Source: Liquidambar formosana
Taxonomy: Eukaryota > Streptophyta > Magnoliopsida > Saxifragales > Altingiaceae
Length of the DNA stretch: 64,000 bases
Assembly: GCA_039720395.1 (NCBI GenBank)
Contig: CM077833.1
Location: forward strand, 7,827,036 to 7,891,035
Reading direction: 5' to 3'
This document shows positions 59,501-64,000 of this stretch, in pieces. The translations under genes and the position numbers were made by a program. The notes beneath the pieces were generated by a model, which saw only the letters and a program-made list of their open reading frames with translations, was not told the origin of the DNA and made no database searches. How positions within the stretch are numbered: position 1 is the stretch's first letter; the number at the start of each line of letters is the position of its first letter.

Positions 59501-59557
59501 AGGAATAGTTCTCTATGATAAACAGAATGTCCAAGAGCACCAAAACCACCATAACCC
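35352..59557 (-). CDS. RCC1-repeat beta-propeller protein gene, C-terminal five exons
   Basis: RCC1-family protein, a seven-bladed propeller usually acting in protein binding; plant members include regulators of chromatin, light or organelle processes. The closest recalled relatives are the short Arabidopsis RCC1-family proteins with the LGLGPGRGPNEGGGLS signature; the individual role is unknown. Exons on the minus strand: 59557-59419, 56003-55809, 38087-37959, 37852-37697, 35545-35352 (stop TAA). All have GT-AG borders and phase-1 joints. Visible repeats: WGRDEGDGRLGLG, CGGFFTMVLT, NYELGRGD, SGGYHSLALT, WGHGGHGQLG, CGGSSSAAVT, WGNSKDSQLG and VGASHAMCLV. About 227 residues are covered. The N-terminal part (about 170 residues in relatives) was not found; it should lie to the right, beyond the gap. 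The first exon here carries a one-base deletion. Confidence 0.9.
36308..37157. mobile_element. Non-autonomous TIR element in RCC1 intron
   Basis: Inverted ends GGAAAATTACATTGACC (left) and the complement of GGTCAGTGTAATTTTTCC (right). Inside each arm the phrase TTGACCTCCCT with TTTGG recurs in two or three spaced copies. No coding capacity and no clear target duplication. A SINE sits inside it. Confidence 0.6.
36931..37062 (+). mobile_element. tRNA-type SINE with poly-C/poly-A tail
   Basis: Flanked by an 11-bp duplication TCATTAAACCT (36920-36930 and 37063-37073). Box A-like GGGGCTAGCCTAATG, box B GGGTTCGAACCCC at about 36997-37009, then a C run and an A run. Short pol III-transcribed element. 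Confidence 0.8.
37697..37852 (-). CDS. RCC1 gene exon (DEGKVLSWGHGGHGQLG)
   Basis: 156 bp, phase 1 at both ends, acceptor AATCCCAG, donor GTAAGATG. Encodes one complete RCC1 repeat ending CGGSSSAAVT. Confidence 0.93.
37959..38087 (-). CDS. RCC1 gene exon (NSNYELGRGDKVGGW)
   Basis: 129 bp, phase 1 at both ends, acceptor TTTACTCAG, donor GTAAAACA. Encodes NYELGRGDKVGGWKP and QIASGGYHSLALT. Separated from the next exon by only 106 bp, but from the previous one by about 17.7 kb. Confidence 0.93.
38088..40454. other. Intron DNA left of the copia element
   Basis: No supported gene. It holds TA-rich tracts (38350-38425), a GA run near 38430, and small ORFs without recognisable features. Confidence 0.55.
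40455..40610 (-). repeat. 3' LTR of copia element, partial
   Basis: Begins TGTTGGATGC at 40610 directly after the purine tract AGCTTGAGGGGGAG, and matches the 5' LTR for about 150 bp, then ends in an A/T run. Confidence 0.75.
42491..43809 (+). mobile_element. 5'-truncated L1-type LINE with poly(A)
   Basis: Flanked by the 8-bp duplication AGCACTTG (42483-42490 and 43810-43817). Ends in an A-rich tail (43797-43809). It carries only the C-terminal part of ORF2, inserted in copia pol. Confidence 0.88.
42651..43664 (+). pseudogene. LINE ORF2 C-terminal fragment (zf-RVT region)
   Basis: 337 open codons homologous to 51960-52400 of the larger LINE (WHSIIKSKYGLHVNGWDA, CPWKFISQGLPRFL, DKRVWNVNSTGVFSCKS). 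It then covers the zinc-binding region of plant LINE reverse transcriptases (WKSCVPLKVKVFAWTV, CIMCRGACETIDHLFMHC). Truncated at the 5' side, so no RT or endonuclease. Confidence 0.9.
44227..46240 (+). repeat. LTR-like repeat fragment starting TGTCATGCCC
   Basis: Starts exactly where copia integrase homology breaks (44226). The opening TGTCATGCCC and the next 180 bp (GAAGCAGGAACCTTC..., CTCTCGAGA) resemble gypsy chromovirus-type LTR starts and are related to 60080-60260. ACACC occurs at 44222-44226 and again at 53291-53295, where the copia frame resumes, so this may be one edge of a composite insertion. The remainder is AT-rich and non-coding. Identity uncertain. Confidence 0.35.
46521..48441 (+). 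pseudogene. LINE ORF1 (nucleic-acid binding protein), broken
   Basis: The N-terminal part (46521-46985) has the FPEGYDGKGWKYVAQ pattern of the DUF4283-type ORF1 domain of plant LINEs. After a frame change it continues at 47014 (VCLSRWVPEAN, WISIEGLPFFLWRE, VWPLNLS), followed by a long low-complexity region. Further gag-like ORF pieces run to 49340. No CCHC knuckle was identified with confidence. Confidence 0.75.
49354..52405 (+). pseudogene. LINE ORF2 (endonuclease and reverse transcriptase), broken
   Basis: APE-type endonuclease at 49354-50040 with ISWNIKGLG, SQETK, GGDFNVI, RLDRFL and TSDHCP. Stop TGA near 50434. RT from about 50650: KAPGPDRFT, CAFVEGRQILD, VDFEKAYDHI (then a stop at 51083), RGLRQGDPLSPFLF, LQFVDDTLFF catalytic block near 51365-51394, YLGLPLGG. 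Further stops at 51616, 51658 and 52255, plus frame changes near 50830 and 51290. Inactive. Confidence 0.92.
53011..53244 (+). mobile_element. hAT-like MITE, copy 1
   Basis: 234 bp with ends GGGCCTTTTTGGGAACTT and AGGTTTGCCAAACAGCCCC. Internal AT-rich sequence is shared, inverted, with the copy at 53889-54110. Confidence 0.7.
53850..54602 (-). pseudogene. Copia Gag remnant
   Basis: Starts MSEVSGVSQN at 54602. NHNFEVRWEKLFGLV and RRKMEYLNCKIMKLAWDD segments match the usual N-terminal half of copia Gag. Stops and an inserted small transposon (53889-54110) disrupt it. Confidence 0.6.
53889..54110 (-). mobile_element. hAT-like MITE, copy 2
   Basis: 222 bp, inverted relative to copy 1, ends GGCTGTTTGGCAAACC and GGGAACTTT-type arm. 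CTCAG occurs on both sides (53884 and 54110), a possible part of an 8-bp duplication. Inserted in copia gag. Confidence 0.7.
55050..55211 (-). repeat. 5' LTR of copia element, homologous portion
   Basis: Begins TGTTGAATGTTATG at 55211. TATA-like GGTATAAATAG lies near 55153-55141. The far end of this LTR was not resolved and no clear tRNA-Met primer site was found. Confidence 0.65.
55809..56003 (-). CDS. RCC1 gene exon (GELYTWGRDEGDGRLGLG)
   Basis: 195 bp, phase 1 at both ends, acceptor GATGTAG, donor GTAAGGAT. Encodes the LGLGPGRGPNEGGGLS signature and the FFTMVLTAEGQLWNWG repeat end. Confidence 0.93.
56319..58100 (-). pseudogene. Tandemly duplicated LINE 3' fragments (RNase H-like domain)
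   Basis: Unit 1 (about 56319-56993) and unit 2 (56994 to about 58070, split by a TRIM) share the same sequence order. On the minus strand they read as the RNase H-like C-terminus of plant LINEs: PLPSGSIKFNFDG near 56880-56840, and EITAQWVVRSAKVLTDDLAKKGAS at 56545-56470. Stops and frame changes occur in both. Confidence 0.7.
57416..57969 (+). mobile_element. TRIM retrotransposon with three LTRs and two internal domains
   Basis: LTRs of 112, 112 and 119 bp at 57416-57527, 57632-57743 and 57851-57969, all starting TGTTGGAAA and ending TTAACA. After LTR 1 comes TGGTATTAGAGCATG, a tRNA-Met-type primer site (57528 on); after LTR 2, TGGTATCATGGC (57744 on). Purine tracts AAGGAGGAG and AAGATGGGGG precede LTRs 2 and 3. 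No coding capacity, as expected for terminal-repeat retrotransposons in miniature. Flanks TGAAG and CGAGG are a degraded duplication. Inserted in LINE unit 2. Confidence 0.88.
58243..58446 (+). mobile_element. tRNA-type SINE with poly(A)
   Basis: 9-bp duplication AACATAGAT (58234-58242 and 58447-58455). Box A-like TGGACCGAGTGG at about 58261, box B-like GGGTTCAACTC at about 58306, tail of A residues from 58432. Transcribed by pol III if active. Confidence 0.87.
58456..59418. other. Intron DNA, no feature recognised
   Basis: AT-rich. An ORF of 79 codons at 58851-59090 has no recognisable domain or neighbours that support it. Confidence 0.5.
59419..59557 (-). CDS. RCC1 gene exon (GYGGFGALGHSVY), with frameshift
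   Basis: Acceptor TTTGCAG before GGGTTATGG; donor GTTAGATG after ACTGAGTCAG. The first 17 codons read GYGGFGALGHSVYHREL. Then one base is missing compared with the expected continuation (VPRLVEGSWNGKI...), after which the remaining bases fit the family again in the next frame. Length is 139 bp where 140 would keep phase. Confidence 0.85.
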
Positions 59558-60401
59558 CTGCAAACTTCATTTTAAAATGATGGAACCATCAACTTATGCA
59601 GACCAAAAATAAAACTTCAGTCAATGGAGCAGTATGGTCTTGAAAATATCAAGATTTCGGAAAATCCAAAACATTAATGTTACTGGATTAGAGACTTAAA
59701 GTCATGTGAACTTTGGGAAGTAGGCATGATTTGAATAATAAATAAACAATGGTGGTTTAATTGTTGAGAGTATTTGAATTTTGAACACACTGCATGAAAA
59801 CAGAATGAGTCCAATTCTTTCCTAAAAGAAATTAAAGTGCATGTATTGCCACACACTCTAATAATTTGGGAGTTCCAAAATTAACAAATTAATAGTATCC
59901 TTGCATATTAAATATACACATTGACATTCATTGACAAAAAACTTCCTTGCATGTATACAAATTCTTGCAAAAAAAAATAAATAAACAGATATTATGTCTA
60001 TTCTAACACATAAAAAAGCTTCCAATGTTGTCTGAACATTATAGATCAAGCTTGCAGGACTTGTTAGTTCTTAATTTATCCTGAAAATTCTGCTTTAGAG
60101 GCAGGTACCTTCCACTAAGGATGCCTATCACGCTTTGAAACCACAATCCCACGCTTTCTTGTTGGAATCTCATTAGAACCGTGATCCTCTCTCGATTTTA
60201 ACTAGAACAGAAGCTTGTGAAGGAGGGAAGGCAGGCCATCACCGCCCAAAAATTTAGGAATCATTCGTTACATAAAAGGTGAGGTCTATAATTATGAAAT
60301 TGTTGTCTTTTTGTACGATGGCCACGGGCCACCTCAACTTTATTCCAATTCCTAACTATGTTTCAAAATTTTAGAAGGAATCTCTCCCAATGTTTAATCC
60401 A
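59558..60401. other. Intron or flank left of the assembly gap
   Basis: No further RCC1 exon was recognised. 60080-60260 is a diverged relative of the LTR-like start at 44227-44410 (GAGGCAGGTACCTTCC, GAAACCACAATCCCACGC). Confidence 0.5.
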
Positions 60402-60501
60402 NNNNNNNNNNNNNNNNNNNNNNNNNNNNNNNNNNNNNNNNNNNNNNNNNNNNNNNNNNNNNNNNNNNNNNNNNNNNNNNNNNNNNNNNNNNNNNNNNNN
60501 N
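60402..60501. other. Assembly gap, 100 N
   Basis: Exactly 100 ambiguous bases, the usual placeholder for a gap of unknown length. Order and orientation of the two sides should not be taken as certain. Confidence 0.99.
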
Positions 60502-62080
60502 TTCTGGAAATTTTGTAAAACCTAATGAGATTAGGATGCATTAATGAGATTAATGTAAATCATTCAAGAGAATTACCATAATGCCCATATGTTTTAATGC
60601 TTACAATTTTTCCTTACTTTATGCAATGAGATTGTATGTATGTGATTGGATGATGATTATGGACTATACCCTCTTAAACCAATTGTGACTGGCCGTCTTG
60701 TGGGTTGTGAAATATTTTTCAAAGGGGTTGTAATTTATTTATGGTGATATAATTTTAATTGGGCTTGCATGCCACATTCTATCTCTCTCTCTCTCTATCT
60801 CTCTAGTCATTCTCTTATGTACCCCACATTCCCCTTATGTATCCTTTTCTTTAAGTTATGTAAAATGTATGTAATCAAGAGTGCACTAAGGAGTATAGTG
60901 GACTCAAAAGAGCATGGTGGAGCCCAACAAGCCAATGGTGGGAGACCATCAAGCCCATGGAGGAATTGAAGGACTTGAAAGCTTAGAGAAGACTTTCAAG
61001 AATGCATGCATGTTTTCCATTGAATGTTTTACGATCACCTACACCTACCATAGACCTTGGATTCAATCTATTGGCTTGGATTGAATCTTCTTAAGTCCAT
61101 AATCATCATAGTGGGAGCTTTAATTTATGAGATAATTGTATTAGCTCCAATACCATAGTTTGGTATATGTTACCTATTCACTTAGGGACTAATATCAAAA
61201 TATAGTACTTTATATATGTTGATATATAATAGCATGTGATGTATGATATACTATTAAATGAGATGTATGATTTATAATAGCATGAAATGTATGATTATAA
61301 ATAGCATAATTTATATGTTTAAATTTTGATACATAGGATGTACGTTAATATGATGAGACCCTTTAAAACCCCTCTTGTTTAATATTAAGTTGAAAATGGA
61401 GAAGTCATTGGGGAATGAATTCTTTATTACCTTCCATCATTATAGGATCGTCTAATGTCCCTTAATGTGGGTACCTGGCTGCAGACATGTAGGAGCTACC
61501 CATATTAAAGACATTACTTGAAAACTATCATATATGAGATATCATGGGTGCCTAAACTGGTATATACCAAGAAACTAACATGTAAGGTGTATATTTAGCA
61601 AAACATACCTGTGTAAATGATGGGCTTAACTTAACTAAGGAAGTATTCCAAGAAACTAACATGTGAGGAGTATATTCCCTAGAGGCAAAACGATTGGAAC
61701 TTGCTTATAAAGCAACAGACAAAGAGTTGTCTTCTTATTGTGGGTTAGAAGCCAAGAAACTAACATGTGAGGCTTCTAGGTCACAGTGGGACCCTAATCC
61801 CTATTAAGGAATGAGATTCCCGAATTCCATTAGAAGGTGTATGGAATTTGATAAAATAGTGGGAGGTACCATATAATTAAAGACCCGATCATTATGGATT
61901 AAAAATGAAATCTAATTCTTTGTTTATGTTGATTACCTAATTACTCACCTCAAAACCCCTATTTCCTAATAGATAGGCTATTGATAGTTTGACTAAACCC
62001 GATTTCTTGATTGACTTAGGAAATTGAGAATTGTTCTCAATTTCAAAAGATTGTTTATATGCTATTATGCCTTTTCTTAA
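60502..62080. other. AT-rich repetitive DNA, unidentified
   Basis: No supported gene. The phrase AAGAAACTAACATGTRAGG recurs at about 61570, 61650 and 61754. Position and style fit the LTR or leader of the copia element that follows, but no LTR ends were found. Confidence 0.4.
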
Positions 62081-64000
62081 AGGCCTCCATAAAACATCCT
62101 AAGAAGAGAAAGATACTATGCACAATTGGCATCTTGTTGCCATGCTATATGATAGTATTGATGACTAATGAGCTTTAGAAGCAAAATTAGTCAATGCAAG
62201 TGCCTTTGATGTCTTACATCACATACAAAGGTTGTATAGTGAGTTAAAATAATACTATAAAATATAGTACTTACAAAGGACTTCTTCTGGACTAGGATGT
62301 AATAAAAGTTGTTTATTAATAATCGTTCTTTTGAAAAATTATTAATCACATAGAATAGCTTGAGAAACTAGATGTGATTTAAAAATGGAAGCATAGAGGG
62401 AAGCAAGTCTTGAAAAGTCAAAGACAAAGAAATATAATTATATTATAGTAAACATAAGGTATTGAAAGGGAACTTGATAAAGTATTAGTCTTCCTAGAAG
62501 AACCAAACTTTTGAAGTTTTGGTTCATGCTCTAAACTAAATTGTTGGTTAGTTCTGCTTCTTGGTTTTTGGTTTCTAGTGTAATCTAAATGGAAGCAGAA
62601 AGTTAAGTAGATAATAAGTTACCTTTAAAAATTTTAATAGAATAGGAGTTGCTAGATTAATTTTGGAACTTATTTCTTAACTAGGTCATTACAGACATTC
62701 TAGAAATTTGATTTCTGAATTTAAATGACTAATTAGAGCGAATGCAACGTATTCCGAGAATACAAGAGATGTAGAGACTCTCATTTAAATGTAATGATTA
62801 TGACTTGGTTATGAGATGACAAAACCCATCTTTTACTTGGTGAAGTGAAAGAGTTACAGTTATAATTTGACTAATACATTGTGATGTATAGTCATATAGA
62901 GCATGCATTCAATTACAATAGACTCCTCTTAGAATACCATAGCTCAATGGTGAATCTAAGAGAACGTATTAAACCCTATTAAGATATGGTTTGATCCATG
63001 ATGAGTTTTATTAATGTATCCATCTAGGATATACCTTAAATTGCTACATATTGATAATTTAGGGTTCACTCTAGTTTTGTCCCAATTATATCAGATATGA
63101 TATGGGAAGAAACCCAACTTAAAGATGTTAAGGCTTGGGATTGTGCTATGTATGTCTAGAGACATAATGTAGACAATCTGGAAATAAGGTCAAGTAAGTG
63201 TTGAATTGTGGTATATCCCAAAAGTGGTTGGGATAATATTTCTATTAGCTTAATGAACAAAAGTTCTCCATTAGGATGTTTGCTGGATTTTCTTGAGAAA
63301 GAGTTCATTCAAGAAAGATGCAAAAGTAAATAGAATTTACAGAATTGTCTGTAAAGCCACAAACGAACAAAGATCCAACCTTTGACTTTGTTAAGACAAA
63401 ACCCTTAACTACACTACGATCTTTTCATAGATCAAATTGGATATTTCTTAACATAAGAGAGATATTGTATCTCTACTAGAATGTGAAAGAATTGTTCTTT
63501 GGTGATAAAGATCACTAAGATAATCCTATTGATTATGATTAGGCGATGTTTGACATCAACTCGAGAAATGACTAAGAGTCATTAAATCCGATATGGTTAG
63601 GTAGAGACCTAGAAGGGTAGGCTATTTGAGAATGTTTCAACATATGCAAAAAGGTTGTCTATTAAGAAATTCATTTGATAATAGTTATGCTGAAATCCAT
63701 TTGGATCTTGTTATCTATAAACACACATTTTGAAATATAAGATATGTCAAAAAGGATATAAAGATGTTATATCCAATGGTGAAAAACCATAAAAGTGTGT
63801 AATTTATAGAAGTCTATTAATAGACTATAAGATTCTTGTAAATGGAACATCTATAAAGTTAAAATAATCAAATTGTTTGATTTTCCTTATTGTATGGATG
63901 GACCATGAGTGTATAAAAGGTTAGTAGGAGTGTGATCATTTTTCTTTATCCTAAGTATAGATGACATCTTAATCATTATGAATGATATATGAATGTTATC
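62080..64000 (+). pseudogene. Heavily decayed Ty1-copia gag-pol, cut by window end
   Basis: Plus strand, with stops and frame changes throughout. A Gag-like stretch lies near 62140-62280. The integrase C-terminal block begins near 63120 (DVKAWDCAMYV, then a YPKSGW segment). FLEKEFIQERCKSK lies near 63283-63325, and the RT segment PCVYKR...FFILSIDDILIIMND at about 63905-63990 is a degraded form of the usual LYVDDILLIGND. The distance from Gag to RT is too short, so internal deletions are likely. Confidence 0.72.

Overview
This is nuclear DNA of a flowering plant, almost certainly a eudicot with a repeat-rich, probably woody-type genome. The evidence is plant LTR retrotransposon lineages (Tat-type and probable Tekay/Del Ty3-gypsy, Sirevirus and other Ty1-copia), L1-type LINEs, tRNA-type SINEs, a TRIM, a Mutator-like element (MULE), and one split plant gene of the RCC1 beta-propeller family. 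The species cannot be named from this window. No rRNA, tRNA gene, CRISPR array or bacterial operon was found.

Layout. (1) 1-8129, minus strand: Tat-lineage Ty3/gypsy element cut by the window start. In its own direction it reads 5' LTR, tRNA-Arg primer site, leader, gag-protease, one stop codon, then an open pol (G-patch, RT, two RNase H domains, start of integrase). (2) 8230-10923: a 2.7 kb solo LTR with a perfect target duplication, lying in remnants of a second, decayed Tat element (10924-15318). (3) 15319-32600: a MULE on the plus strand (N-terminus near 15854, SWIM and zinc-knuckle C-terminus at 27088-29290) broken by a 5'-truncated Sirevirus on the minus strand (16470 to about 27085). 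Two more 2.7 kb solo LTRs sit inside the Sirevirus, and a Tat solo LTR sits inside the MULE. The Sirevirus carries an extra gene between pol and the 3' LTR. A diverged homologue of that gene lies at 29560-31020 on the plus strand. A GRF zinc-finger ORF and a 181-bp tandem repeat follow. (4) 35352-59557, minus strand: the C-terminal half of an RCC1-family gene in five exons. One 17.7 kb intron is filled by a Ty1-copia element (about 40455-55211) that itself contains two LINE copies, LTR-like DNA and two small hAT-like elements. The next intron holds duplicated LINE ends, a three-LTR TRIM and a SINE. (5) A 100-N assembly gap at 60402-60501, then a heavily decayed copia element to the window end.

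The most interesting signal is regulatory. Four repeat families carry clusters of short perfect palindromes, each family with its own sequence: TGCGTACGCA, ACGATCGATCGT, AAGACGTCTT and ATTATAGTCGACTATAAT. In the three families with complete LTRs, a cluster lies upstream of the LTR TATA box. In the Sirevirus the palindromes also recur inside the element, just upstream of the start codon of the extra gene, as expected for a duplicated internal promoter. Most mobile-element genes here are dead; the exceptions are the first Tat element and, apart from one frameshift, the RCC1 exons.
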